Shown here piece after piece: positions 17,182-25,802 of a DNA stretch of 42,335 nt. The stretch covers positions 1 to 42,335 of the forward strand of contig JACRGB010000037.1 in NCBI GenBank assembly GCA_016212505.1, in the 5' to 3' direction. Source of the stretch: Microcaldota archaeon. GTDB lineage: Archaea; Micrarchaeota; Micrarchaeia; Anstonellales; Bilamarchaeaceae. Position 1 is the first letter of the stretch; every line of letters begins with the position of its first letter. The position numbers were made by a program, and so were the translations under genes. The notes beneath the pieces were generated by a model. It did not search any database. It was not told the origin of the DNA and saw only the letters and a program-made list of their open reading frames with translations.

Positions 17182-18126
17182 CTAAACGACCGGAGCAGGA
17201 TTTTTATTAGCATCCATTATTTCAAAAACTTCCCTTAACATATCTATGTTCAGCAATGGCTTGCTAAATTCATCCAGATCATCAACGATCCTTGGACAAG
17301 CAGTATTGACATAGCAGTCAAAAACCATGAAATTATTCACTGTTAATGGATCAAGTTCATTTGCAGTAAGTATTCCTGCGGTAAAGCCGCGCTTTTCCAG
17401 TTCTTTTTTTGCCCAAATTGCCTGCGCAAGGTTAAATTGGCCAACTTTTGTAGAGACAAGAATTCCAAAAGTTTTGCAAGAGAGTGCTGCTGCAATTGAT
17501 CCCTTTCTCCGTTTCTTAAGGTGTTCAATATCTTCGCTAACGTTTCTTACTTTGCCATCATAGGTATTATACACAAGAACCGGCTTCGTTTTGCCGGTCT
17601 CATCTTTACTAACATCTATAGCGAGTGGATGAAACATTCCATTTCCAATAAAAACTATGGCGTCAACTTTTCCTTCAACTTTTTTTATTCCAAAAGAATC
17701 ACAGCCTAAGACCTGTCCTGGCTTTGTTGCCCAATATCCGCCTTCAGCAAAAACCTTTTTTCCGTTTCGTTCGAAGAACGCCTTCATCTGGTCGAATTGA
17801 TGTATATGTTGTACCGTAGTCGCAACAGCGATATTTTTGTATTTTTCAATATACGGAAGTACTGCTACAAGGCCATTAGTATCAACATCAATATTGTATT
17901 CAACATATTCAACAGGAATTGGCAAATCATTTTTCACAAATTTATTGTGCCCAATATGGACTATCTTATCTACTTTGAGCCATCTTGCTTCATCTAGCGC
18001 TATATCGCACGCGCCATAGCAGGGCGAAGCTGAAAGGAAAACCTCGTGGCCTTCACTTTCATACTTCTTGGACAGTTCAAGGCCTTTTTGTTTGAGCCCT
18101 TCTGGAAATTGCAGTAGGATTTTCAT
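17182..18126 (-). CDS. dph2: Diphthamide biosynthesis protein Dph2 (2-(3-amino-3-carboxypropyl)histidine synthase)
   Basis: Archaeal Dph2 is a homodimeric [4Fe-4S] enzyme using SAM to add a 3-amino-3-carboxypropyl group to a His of elongation factor 2, the first step of diphthamide. Three cluster-binding cysteines from three domains are visible: C40 in SPCYGACDIA, C142 in VLGCDSFG and C277 in NTACPRI. Other family blocks are KILLQFPEGL, PVEYVEYN and FNLAQAIWAKKELEKRGF. Length, 314 residues, is normal. The first eight codons are duplicated in frame 84 nt upstream. Confidence 0.93.
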   Translation of the reverse strand: MKILLQFPEGLKQKGLELSKKYESEGHEVFLSASPCYGACDIALDEARWLKVDKIVHIGHNKFVKNDLPIPVEYVEYNIDVDTNGLVAVLPYIEKYKNIAVATTVQHIHQFDQMKAFFERNGKKVFAEGGYWATKPGQVLGCDSFGIKKVEGKVDAIVFIGNGMFHPLAIDVSKDETGKTKPVLVYNTYDGKVRNVSEDIEHLKKRRKGSIAAALSCKTFGILVSTKVGQFNLAQAIWAKKELEKRGFTAGILTANELDPLTVNNFMVFDCYVNTACPRIVDDLDEFSKPLLNIDMLREVFEIMDANKNPAPVV

Positions 18127-18144
18127 CTTTTACCTCATTTTCTC

Positions 18145-18210
18145 TCAGGCAATTTCTAGAGACTTGAATCGCAGTTCAAATTGATCTGGAAATTGCAGTA
18201 ATATTTTCAT
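18145..18210 (-). other. Upstream short ORF duplicating the dph2 N-terminus
   Basis: An ATG at 18210 opens a 21-codon frame, MKILLQFPDQFELRFKSLEI plus Ala, ending at TGA 18145-18147. Its first eight residues MKILLQFP are identical to those of Dph2, and the DNA is nearly the same (CTGCAATTTCCAGA in both). It is exactly 84 nt upstream, in the same frame. It may be a local duplication leaving a decoy start, a relic of an older start, or a regulatory upstream ORF. Confidence 0.5.
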
Positions 18211-18238
18211 AATTTCACTTAATTTTTTTCATTATATT

Positions 18239-18390
18239 GGAATTTGCAAATTCCATGGCAAGAAACGCATTTGCGTTTCTTGACTGTCGTGGAGCGTTGC
18301 TCCATGGCAGGAAAGCCTTGCTTTCCTCACTGTCGCAAACGGATTGCCGTTTGCTCCACGCCAATGCTGAAAAATTTTGCAAATTTTTCA
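18239..18390. repeat. Array of six perfect hairpins between dph2 and the metalloprotease gene
   Basis: Six palindromes occur in 152 bp: GGAATTTGCAAATTCC (18239-18254); CAAGAAACGCA-TT-TGCGTTTCTTG (18259-18282); TGGAGC-GTT-GCTCCA (18290-18304); AGGAAAGC-CTT-GCTTTCCT (18309-18327); GCAAACGG-ATTG-CCGTTTGC (18335-18354); TGAAAAATTT-TGC-AAATTTTTCA (18368-18390). The separators repeat as well: CCATGGCA at 18253 and 18302, ACTGTCG at 18283 and 18329, so a unit of about 47 bp is duplicated. No reading frame or promoter explains it. Confidence 0.8.
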
Positions 18391-18448
18391 AAAACTTATT
18401 TCAAGCTTAATGATAGATTTAGTTAGTTGTAATAAAATAATTTATGTG

Positions 18449-18499
18449 TTTATAAGTACATTTTTATGTGTAGTTCTTATGTCTAAGAACCTTTTAAAT
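18449..18499 (+). promoter_or_regulatory. Two TATA boxes before the metalloprotease gene
   Basis: TTTATAAG (near 18449-18456) predicts a start at ATG 18479. TTTTAAAT (18492-18499) predicts a start at ATG 18521. Both ATGs are in frame; only the second gives a clean signal peptide. Confidence 0.45.
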
Positions 18500-18520
18500 A
18501 GTATAGTGTTTTGGTTACCC

Positions 18521-20992
18521 ATGCAGTTAACTAATCCTCCTCTAACTCTAAGATCATTGATTTTGCTTCTGTTTTTATCCTCGATCATTTATGCCAATGG
18601 TCTGAACATCTCCATCGATGATTTACCTAATTATACAATCGCAGATAATCCAAGTGAAATAATTTTTGTTCGGGATTTTTCTAATCCTTACAATGTACAA
18701 ACTGGAACCGGAATTCTTTCCGAGCACGCAACTTTCAAATTATCCGGCCGTTTAAGGGAAATCGATCCGATGTCAAATTCTCTTACCCGCTATTCTGACC
18801 GCGCTTTTGAATTTGAAAACGGTACTGTAGACTGGGCTCTTGACCAACTATCAAATGATGGAGGCACAAAATGCATAAGAGTAAATTCCGTAAAAGGCTC
18901 TGGAAAAGATCTGATTTCAAATTTAGATGTTCCATATAATGTCAATGAAGGAAAAGATAGTAATGGCAACTTGGTTCATCTAAGCAATTATGATATAAAA
19001 TTAATTTACAATAAAAACGGGCTTAGCGGAAAGATGGAACTTTCTATTGTAGGTAAAGTGATTGTGCCAGTAACTTATGGCTATCATTTAACTGTCGGCA
19101 AAAATATGGTCTGTGATGGCTCAAAAACTGATGTTGCTTTTTCAAGAAAAGAAGTTGCAATTTTGCAGTCTCCTTTTACTCTTTTAGATGTTGATCCAAA
19201 AGTTGATCCTTTAACCGGTTCTTTTCTTGCCAGGGAGCCGGTTGGCAACGAAATAGACGGAACTATAATTTCAGGAAACAAATCTGTAAAATTTAATAAT
19301 CTTGTAAAAATCACAAAAATAACTGTTTTGGGTTCTGATGGCCCATGGACAGTTTCATGGAATATCGATACTCCAAATAAGGAAGATATCCTAAAAAGAG
19401 ATAGTGATAATGATACTTTAATTGATTTAGGTGAACTTCAGTTTGGGACTGACCCAAATAATCCTGATAGTGATGGCGATGGGTTATTGGACGGCTGGGA
19501 AGCGCTTGGAGTTTTGAAAAACGGCCAGAGTGTTCTCGACCTTCCATCTATGGGTGCAGACCCATTAAAAAAAGACTTATTTCTTGAAATTGACTGGATG
19601 GAAAACACAACCCACTCCCATAAACCTGAAGATGAGGCACTTCAGGTAGTTGTGAATTCATTTGCAAACAAAAATATTTCCCTGCATATCGATAATGGCC
19701 AATGGGGCGGGGGAAATGCGATTACAGAGCAGTTAAATTCAAGTTGGCACAAATACGATCTTGATAACGATTCCGAACGAAGGCAATATGAAGAGAGCAA
19801 CCGCTACTTATTTGACATAAAAAAAGATAATTTTGATCCCAATCGCATTGGTGTATTTAGGTATGCTATATTTGTCCATGAAAAAGAAGGCAGTTCCGGG
19901 CAAGGGGAATTAGGCGGAAATTTCTATGTTGCCCTTCCAAGTAATTTTAGCAAAAGCCGCAAGGCCGGTACGCTCATGCATGAATTTGGCCATACTTTAG
20001 GTCTTGGACATGGAGGAAGGCTTCCAAATGAACTTCTCTATGATAATATTCATTTCAAACCAAATTATAGGAGCATTATGAATTATCATTTCCAGCTTGA
20101 TGGTTTGCCAAAGCAAACTCCGCGCGGAATAATACGGGAATATGACTATTCCGAAGAAACTCTCATTGATCTTGACGAGAATGCAGGACTAAATGAGGCT
20201 GCAGGACTTTTATCAAATCTTGATCAGAATTATATTTCTTATTACACCTGCAAGGATAGGGGCCATGGTACAAACGGAACTGATTGGAGATGGAATGTTT
20301 CTGATAATCTTGAACTGACATTTAAGCTAGATGGAACTCCAATTGACTGGAATTGCGATGGGATAATTAGCGGGAGCCCAAAAATAAATGTAAATGGCAA
20401 TGGTAATGACGAATTCAACACCACTGGCGGCAGGCTTACTAAATTAAATGCAACTAGCGACTGGGATAAAATCACTTTGCCAATTGGCTGCGCAAATTAT
20501 GGCATGGTTAATGATTTTGGAGAAGATGATCTTCTCTCCCTTTCAGCAGAATATGGAAATTGTTCTGAACATAATCAGATAAGGGCAAATCTTCAGGGAA
20601 CTGAAGACCGATTCCCACCAATACTTCCTCGGTTGGGAGAAGCATGCGATGGAGAGGATGATGATAATGATCAGGAAATCGATGAAGGATGCCCTGATAA
20701 TGATTCGGATGGCATTGTTGATGCAATTGATAACTGCCCAAATATTAGCAATCCAGATCAAAAAGATTCTAATTCTGATTTTGTTGGTGATGCTTGTGAC
20801 CCTAAAATAAAATCAAATGTTAAAAGCACCAATACACCGATAAAAACTGATTCTGAAGAAAACAATTCCAAAAATGATGGCCAAACTAATGAAGATGAAA
20901 AATCCAAAGATCCTGTTCCATCGGGAGGGTGTTTGCCAATCTTTATCTTAATTGGAACCTTGGGAGCAGCTCTTTATAAAAATAGGCCATAG
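18521..20992 (+). CDS. Secreted zinc metalloprotease with calcium-binding TSP3-like repeats
   Basis: From ATG 18521 there is a signal peptide (PLTLRSLILLLFLSSIIYAN). A beta-rich N-terminal region runs to about residue 280. A calcium-binding stretch of DxDxDG type follows (DSDNDTLIDLGELQ and DSDGDGLLDGWEAL). The metzincin site HEFGHTLGLGH begins at residue 487, with a possible Met-turn in RSIMNYHF. Near the C-terminus a Cys/Asp-rich block (CDGEDDDNDQEIDEGC, then DNDSDGIVDAIDNCP and GDACD) resembles MopE-like metal-binding and thrombospondin type 3 repeats. It ends PSGGCLPIFILIGTLGAALY plus KNRP, a membrane anchor with basic tail like archaeosortase-type or GlyGly-type sorting signals. It is probably a cell-surface or released protease. 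Confidence 0.85.
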   Translation: MQLTNPPLTLRSLILLLFLSSIIYANGLNISIDDLPNYTIADNPSEIIFVRDFSNPYNVQTGTGILSEHATFKLSGRLREIDPMSNSLTRYSDRAFEFENGTVDWALDQLSNDGGTKCIRVNSVKGSGKDLISNLDVPYNVNEGKDSNGNLVHLSNYDIKLIYNKNGLSGKMELSIVGKVIVPVTYGYHLTVGKNMVCDGSKTDVAFSRKEVAILQSPFTLLDVDPKVDPLTGSFLAREPVGNEIDGTIISGNKSVKFNNLVKITKITVLGSDGPWTVSWNIDTPNKEDILKRDSDNDTLIDLGELQFGTDPNNPDSDGDGLLDGWEALGVLKNGQSVLDLPSMGADPLKKDLFLEIDWMENTTHSHKPEDEALQVVVNSFANKNISLHIDNGQWGGGNAITEQLNSSWHKYDLDNDSERRQYEESNRYLFDIKKDNFDPNRIGVFRYAIFVHEKEGSSGQGELGGNFYVALPSNFSKSRKAGTLMHEFGHTLGLGHGGRLPNELLYDNIHFKPNYRSIMNYHFQLDGLPKQTPRGIIREYDYSEETLIDLDENAGLNEAAGLLSNLDQNYISYYTCKDRGHGTNGTDWRWNVSDNLELTFKLDGTPIDWNCDGIISGSPKINVNGNGNDEFNTTGGRLTKLNATSDWDKITLPIGCANYGMVNDFGEDDLLSLSAEYGNCSEHNQIRANLQGTEDRFPPILPRLGEACDGEDDDNDQEIDEGCPDNDSDGIVDAIDNCPNISNPDQKDSNSDFVGDACDPKIKSNVKSTNTPIKTDSEENNSKNDGQTNEDEKSKDPVPSGGCLPIFILIGTLGAALYKNRP

Positions 20993-20998
20993 TTGAAT

Positions 20999-21328
20999 TC
21001 ATTTGTTTTCCTGAAACATCATACAGGCAAATGATATGCTCTTCTTTCCCGAAAGTATCATATTCAATTCTTTTTCGAGCCCTTTCTTTCCATGCTCTTT
21101 TCGCAGCCTTTTGCACAAATGCTCAAGGTTCTTTTTCTGTATCCCTAAAATTCTGCTCGAAAGCTCGGTGTCAACAAAACCCTTAACGTCCTTTTTATTG
21201 CCTTCAAGCGCACGGTTTATGCATGCCAATTCGAGTTGGTTAATATCGAAAAATGAGCTGATCTGCTCGTTTGCCCAGCTTTCTTCCAAGGCGTTTTCCG
21301 AGGCGGATCCCCTGTGTTTTGCCCCCAT
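20999..21328 (-). CDS. Unknown 109-aa protein
   Basis: A small soluble protein with Lys/Glu-rich helices (SSRILGIQKKNLEHLCKRLR) and no signal peptide or motif I recognise. It is the last gene of a minus-strand run after the 243-aa membrane protein and ends 6 nt from the convergent metalloprotease. The open frame and codon use support a real gene, but no function can be given. Confidence 0.5.
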   Translation of the reverse strand: MGAKHRGSASENALEESWANEQISSFFDINQLELACINRALEGNKKDVKGFVDTELSSRILGIQKKNLEHLCKRLRKEHGKKGLEKELNMILSGKKSISFACMMFQENK

Positions 21329-21391
21329 GTAAATTTATTGCAACGAGGTTTTTATTAACCTTTCACTCCCCTTCCTTTTTTGTCTGCATTT

Positions 21392-22120
21392 CTACTGTTC
21401 CTCTTTCGGTCCAACAATTCGGAACGGGCTTTGGGTGGCTAAAGCAGCCAAACCGATCTTTGCAGTTGCATCATCTGAAAGGCCGAGTCTGTTGCCAATT
21501 ATCATCTCCTCCAGAATGTCCATGGTGTAATCTCCATTTCTTCTTTCAATTTGTTTTTCTACTAATGGAAGGATCTTTCCAAAAAGTTTTTTCGCAATTA
21601 TCGCTCCAACTCCGAGTTCAATACAGAGGGTGAGAAAAGGATTTGATATTCCAAAAATTGCGCTAATTGCAAGTGCCATTACTCCTCCAATCAGCCATGC
21701 TGCTGGTGCTGCGGCAATAACTGATAGCCCCACCACCCCTACCTTGGCTGCTTTTCGATAATGTTCCCTAAAATTTTGCACCCGCTGATAAATGGCTTCA
21801 GGAAGTATTTCGTTTTTTATCATTTCGGTTATTTCGGGTGCTTGATGAGCTGGAGCGGCCCTATAACCTACAGCAGGCATAAGTTCGGTTACTCCATTTA
21901 AATCCGTAATCAGGACTGTTTTAGTCAATGTTACAAGGTCTGCATGATCTGCCATTCTTTGCGCGATCTTATCGACCGTCTGATCCTGGTCAATTGCAAG
22001 TGCCCTTACACATTCGGCAAGAACTTCTTTATGTGTAAAAGCAGGAAGATTGGGCACTTGGCCTATTCTTTTAACAAGTGCGAGCGCTTTTTGTTTTAGT
22101 TCTTCTCTAGCCATAACCAT
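21392..22120 (-). CDS. Unknown protein with two central membrane helices
   Basis: About 243 residues from ATG 22120, chosen because a TATA-like TTTTTAAA (22148-22155, minus strand) lies 27-30 nt upstream, which excludes the longer frame. A helical N-terminal region (REELKQKALALVKRIGQVPN, then CVRALAIDQDQTVDKIAQRM) is followed by two hydrophobic helices (VVGLSVIAAAPAAWLIGGVM and AISAIFGISNPFLTLCIELG). The C-terminus is a short polar domain. The family is not recognised. It lies between ppsA and the 109-aa gene on the same strand. Confidence 0.65.
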   Translation of the reverse strand: MVMAREELKQKALALVKRIGQVPNLPAFTHKEVLAECVRALAIDQDQTVDKIAQRMADHADLVTLTKTVLITDLNGVTELMPAVGYRAAPAHQAPEITEMIKNEILPEAIYQRVQNFREHYRKAAKVGVVGLSVIAAAPAAWLIGGVMALAISAIFGISNPFLTLCIELGVGAIIAKKLFGKILPLVEKQIERRNGDYTMDILEEMIIGNRLGLSDDATAKIGLAALATQSPFRIVGPKEEQ

Positions 22121-22181
22121 CTCTAGTAAAGAAGATATCCGAATCAATTTTTAAATGTTTTATAAAATAAAAAAATATGGA

Positions 22182-24632
22182 TTAAGCGTCCTCAAAGAGC
22201 TCTTTTTTAGCATCTTCTTTTTGGCCCGCTCTTGCTAGATCCGCAAGCCGATGAAGCATGATTTTCTGCTCAGCACTTGCAACAATTTTTCTGGTTCGTT
22301 CTACTGCATCAGGATTAACCGACATGCTGGTGATTCCAAATTCTACCAGTTTTTCAGCAAATTCAGGGTAAACCGACGGAGCCTGGCCACATAGCGAAGT
22401 GGTAACGCCAAACCTTCCGCAAGTGGTTATAACGCGTTTTAATGACCTCAGGACCGCTTCATTTCGCTCGTCAAAGCCTTTAGCCATTGAACCATTATCG
22501 CGGTCAATACCGAGTGTTAATTGTGTTAAATCGTTAGTCCCGATCGAGATACCATCAATGCCTTCTTCGCAGAACTGGTCAATCAGTATTACTGTACTAG
22601 GAACTTCGACCATGATCCATAGTTTGAAGTCTCTTGTACGGTAAATTTCCACTTCCTCCATAATGTCCTTAATGGCACGAAGCTCACCGATTCTCCTTAT
22701 GAATGGGATCATTAACCAAAGGTTACTTAGGTGGAATTCATCCCGTACCTTTTTGATCGCGAGTAGCTCCATCTTGAACAATTCCGGCTCCTGGATGTAC
22801 CTGGCAGCGCCACGGTAGCCCATCATTGGGTTGTCTTCGTGTGGTTCGTATTTTTCCCCGCCTTCAAGGTTTCGGTACTCGTTGGTCTTAAAGTCACTCG
22901 CCCGATAGACAACAGGCCTTGGATAAAACGCAGCGGCAAACTTCCTCACATCTGCTGCAAGCATGTCAATGTATTCCTGCTTTCTTCCTTCTTCAAGCAT
23001 TTGCCTTGGGTGCTTGCCGATTCCGGCCATCATAAATTCAGCACGCAGCAAGCCAATCCCATCTGCTGGCAGCTTCGATACTTTCTCTGCCTGATCAACA
23101 TCAGCCAAATTGACATATATTTTTGTCCCGGTTATTGGAGTTGCTGCAGTTATTACTGCATGTGTCATGGCCGCACTTTCTCCTTTGCCACCTACATCCT
23201 GCGAAGAGATCAGGCCTTCGTAAATCAGCCCGTGGCTTCCATCGACACTTACATCCATGCCTTCCTTGAGGACAGTGGTTGCATTTCCTGTACCAACAAC
23301 ACATGGAACACCCAGTTCACGGCTTACGATCGCAGCATGAGAAGTCATTCCCCCAGTATCCGTAATAATTGCAGCTGCTTTTTTCATTGCAGGAACGTAA
23401 TCCGGACTGGTCATTGGAGTAACTAAAATTTCCCCTTTTTGCATGTTTTTAATTTCTTTTGAACTGCGGATTATTCTTACCGGACCCATACCGATCCCGG
23501 GAGAGGAACCTAATCCCTTAATGAGCACCTTGCCCTGGCCCGAACCCGATCCCCCAGCACCAGATCCGCTTGAACCAGATCCACTGCTTTGTGTTTTTTG
23601 TCCTTCGTTTTTAGCATTTCCAGTATTTGTTTCCACCAATTCCCCTCCAGTGCCTTTTTCCAATCCTTTTTTATCAGTTAAAGTTGTTATCGGCCTTGAC
23701 TGAACAATGTAGATATTTCCTTTTTCAAATGCGTATTCGATATCCTGCGGATAACTATAGTGTGCCTCAATTTTCCTGCAGATTTTTGCAAGATCTTTTA
23801 TCTCTGAATCAGAAATTTTCTGTTTTCCCTGTGCCTCATCTTTTATTTCAACGCGCTTGTTTTTCCCATCAACTTTTATGAGCATCCAGCTTTGTTTTTG
23901 GATGGTCTTATCGATAATGTCCATTTTTTCCTTATCCACCCTATAAGTATCCGGTGTAACCTGGCCGCTCACAACTACTTCGCCAAGACCATAAGCGGTT
24001 TCGATCGACATGACATTCGGGTCCTGATAAAGCGGGTCCACTGTAAAGACAACCCCAGCCCTCTCGCTTTGTACCATCATCTGGACAACTGCGGCTAAGC
24101 CCACCTTCATGTGCTCGAATTTGTTCTCTACCCTATAGAAAATTGCCCTTGGCTCAAAAAGAGATGCCCAGCAGTCCTTAACTGCTTTTACTACTTCCTC
24201 AGGGCCATAAATATTAAGATAAGTGGATTGCTGGCCTGCAAAAGATGCTGTCGGCAAATCTTCAGCAGTTGCACTCGACCGCACTGCAACATAAACATTT
24301 CTCCCAGCCATCTCACATAATTTTTTATATGAACTTATTATTCCATTTTCAATTTCTGAGGGCATTTTCCCATTTACGATCATCTCTTTTATCTTTTCCG
24401 ATGCGCCCTCGAGTTTGTCATTATCATTAACATCCAAAGCAGCAAGCATGCCCGTTATCGTTTCCCGCAAATTATTTGCATCCAAATGTCTGAAGTAAGA
24501 TTCGCTTGTGACTACAAAACCGTTCGGTATTGGAAAACCATTCTGGTTCATTTCTCCCAAATTTGCCCCTTTTCCTCCAGCTTCAGCAAGATTTTTTTTG
24601 CTAAGTTCGTTAAACCACATTATCTCTTTCAT
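22182..24632 (-). CDS. ppsA: Phosphoenolpyruvate synthase
   Basis: PEP synthase converts pyruvate and ATP to PEP, AMP and phosphate for gluconeogenesis. Domains in order: ATP-grasp domain (GGKGANLGEMNQNGFPIPNG near the N-terminus, then SATAEDLPTASFAGQQSTYL); phosphohistidine swivel domain (DTGGMTSHAAIVSRELGVPC with the catalytic His); C-terminal PEP/pyruvate barrel (ISIGTNDLTQLTLGIDRDNG, then TSLCGQAPSVYPEF with the catalytic Cys). Between the first two domains is an unusual Gly/Ser-rich linker (SSGSGSSGSGAGGSGSGQGK). ATG 24632 is chosen because GGCGGTG (24639-24645) precedes it; a GTG three codons upstream overlaps that site. Length about 816. Confidence 0.96.
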   Translation of the reverse strand: MKEIMWFNELSKKNLAEAGGKGANLGEMNQNGFPIPNGFVVTSESYFRHLDANNLRETITGMLAALDVNDNDKLEGASEKIKEMIVNGKMPSEIENGIISSYKKLCEMAGRNVYVAVRSSATAEDLPTASFAGQQSTYLNIYGPEEVVKAVKDCWASLFEPRAIFYRVENKFEHMKVGLAAVVQMMVQSERAGVVFTVDPLYQDPNVMSIETAYGLGEVVVSGQVTPDTYRVDKEKMDIIDKTIQKQSWMLIKVDGKNKRVEIKDEAQGKQKISDSEIKDLAKICRKIEAHYSYPQDIEYAFEKGNIYIVQSRPITTLTDKKGLEKGTGGELVETNTGNAKNEGQKTQSSGSGSSGSGAGGSGSGQGKVLIKGLGSSPGIGMGPVRIIRSSKEIKNMQKGEILVTPMTSPDYVPAMKKAAAIITDTGGMTSHAAIVSRELGVPCVVGTGNATTVLKEGMDVSVDGSHGLIYEGLISSQDVGGKGESAAMTHAVITAATPITGTKIYVNLADVDQAEKVSKLPADGIGLLRAEFMMAGIGKHPRQMLEEGRKQEYIDMLAADVRKFAAAFYPRPVVYRASDFKTNEYRNLEGGEKYEPHEDNPMMGYRGAARYIQEPELFKMELLAIKKVRDEFHLSNLWLMIPFIRRIGELRAIKDIMEEVEIYRTRDFKLWIMVEVPSTVILIDQFCEEGIDGISIGTNDLTQLTLGIDRDNGSMAKGFDERNEAVLRSLKRVITTCGRFGVTTSLCGQAPSVYPEFAEKLVEFGITSMSVNPDAVERTRKIVASAEQKIMLHRLADLARAGQKEDAKKELFEDA

Positions 24633-24683
24633 AAGAAACACCGCCTTACCGATAAATTAGTTTGCAATACATAGCCAGATATT

Positions 24684-24694
24684 GTTTATAAAAC
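24684..24694. promoter_or_regulatory. Shared TATA box for ppsA and tyrS
   Basis: GTTTATAAAAC is centred at 24689. To the right it predicts an almost leaderless tyrS mRNA (ATG 24722). To the left it predicts a leader of about 30 nt carrying the ppsA ribosome-binding site. Confidence 0.55.
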
Positions 24695-24721
24695 TTCGGA
24701 CTTACAATAACATCGATTTAC

Positions 24722-25801
24722 ATGGATGTAGAAACAAAAATTAGCTTAATCAAAGATTTTGCAGAGGAAATTGTAACCGAAGATGACCTTCGTAATATAT
24801 TTGAAACCGTAAAGCAACCGATAGCTTACGATGGATTCGAACCAAGTGGAATCGCTCCAATTCATTTTGGTCTTCTTAGGGCAACCAACTTAAAGAAAAT
24901 GAATCAGGCCGGAATAAAATTCAAACTATATCTTGCTGATTATTTTGGTTTTGTAAATAATAAGGTTGGCGGCGATCTTGAGAATATACGAACTGTTGGA
25001 AAATACTTTATTGAAGTGTGGAAAGCAAGCGGAGTAGATACTAGCAAGGTAGAGTTTATCTGGGCAAAAGATCTGATGGATGGTCTTGAATATTGGGACC
25101 AGGCATTGAAAGTTGCAAAAGCCCTTACGCTCGAGCGAACCCTTCGTGCTACTACAATTATGGGCAGATCTCAGGAAGATAAATTAAGTATGGGTCAATT
25201 ATTTTATCCAATAATGCAGGTAACTGATATTTTTCAGATGGATGTTGATATTTGCCAATTGGGAATGGATCAGCGAAGGGCAAACATCCTCGCCCGCGAG
25301 GTTGCTGACAAATACAAATGGAAAAAACCAGCTGCAGTTCATCATCATATTCTGATGGGTTTGCAGGGAATAAAGAAAAGTGCTACAGATGATGATGAAA
25401 AAACCATGATGGCTTCGAAGATGTCAAAATCAGATCCAAAAAGTGCAATTTACATGCACGACTCATTAGATCAAATTAATGAAAAATTAAAAGGTGCATA
25501 TTGCCCTGCTAAAATTGCTGAAGGAAATCCGATTCTTGAGTACGCTAAATATTTAGTTTTCAAAAACACCGACACCCTCACTATCGAGCGACCAGAAAAA
25601 TATGGAGGTAATTTGGAATTCCAAAGTTACGCTGAACTAGAAAAGTTTTATTTAGAAAAAGGAATTCATCCACAGGATCTGAAGAATGCTGTTGCGATTA
25701 AACTAGACGAACTAATAGAACCAGTCCGTTCGCATTTTGAAAAGAACCCAAGTGCTAAGAAACTATATGAAGAAGTAAAAGGGTTTGGGATAACCCGATA
25801 A
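24722..25801 (+). CDS. tyrS: Tyrosyl-tRNA synthetase (archaeal type)
   Basis: Class I synthetase charging tRNA-Tyr. The HIGH-like motif appears as PIHFG in GFEPSGIAPIHFGLLRA and the KMSKS loop as MASKMSKSDPKSA. The tyrosine-site blocks YPIMQVTDIF and QLGMDQRRANILAR are present. At 359 residues, with no C-terminal S4 domain, it is the compact archaeal/eukaryotic form. It is divergent from ppsA, with a shared TATA region. Confidence 0.96.
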   Translation: MDVETKISLIKDFAEEIVTEDDLRNIFETVKQPIAYDGFEPSGIAPIHFGLLRATNLKKMNQAGIKFKLYLADYFGFVNNKVGGDLENIRTVGKYFIEVWKASGVDTSKVEFIWAKDLMDGLEYWDQALKVAKALTLERTLRATTIMGRSQEDKLSMGQLFYPIMQVTDIFQMDVDICQLGMDQRRANILAREVADKYKWKKPAAVHHHILMGLQGIKKSATDDDEKTMMASKMSKSDPKSAIYMHDSLDQINEKLKGAYCPAKIAEGNPILEYAKYLVFKNTDTLTIERPEKYGGNLEFQSYAELEKFYLEKGIHPQDLKNAVAIKLDELIEPVRSHFEKNPSAKKLYEEVKGFGITR

Positions 25802-25802
25802 A

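Noticed and set aside
18239-18390. CRISPR array
   Set aside because: Units are unequal, arms differ and there are no regular spacers or cas genes.
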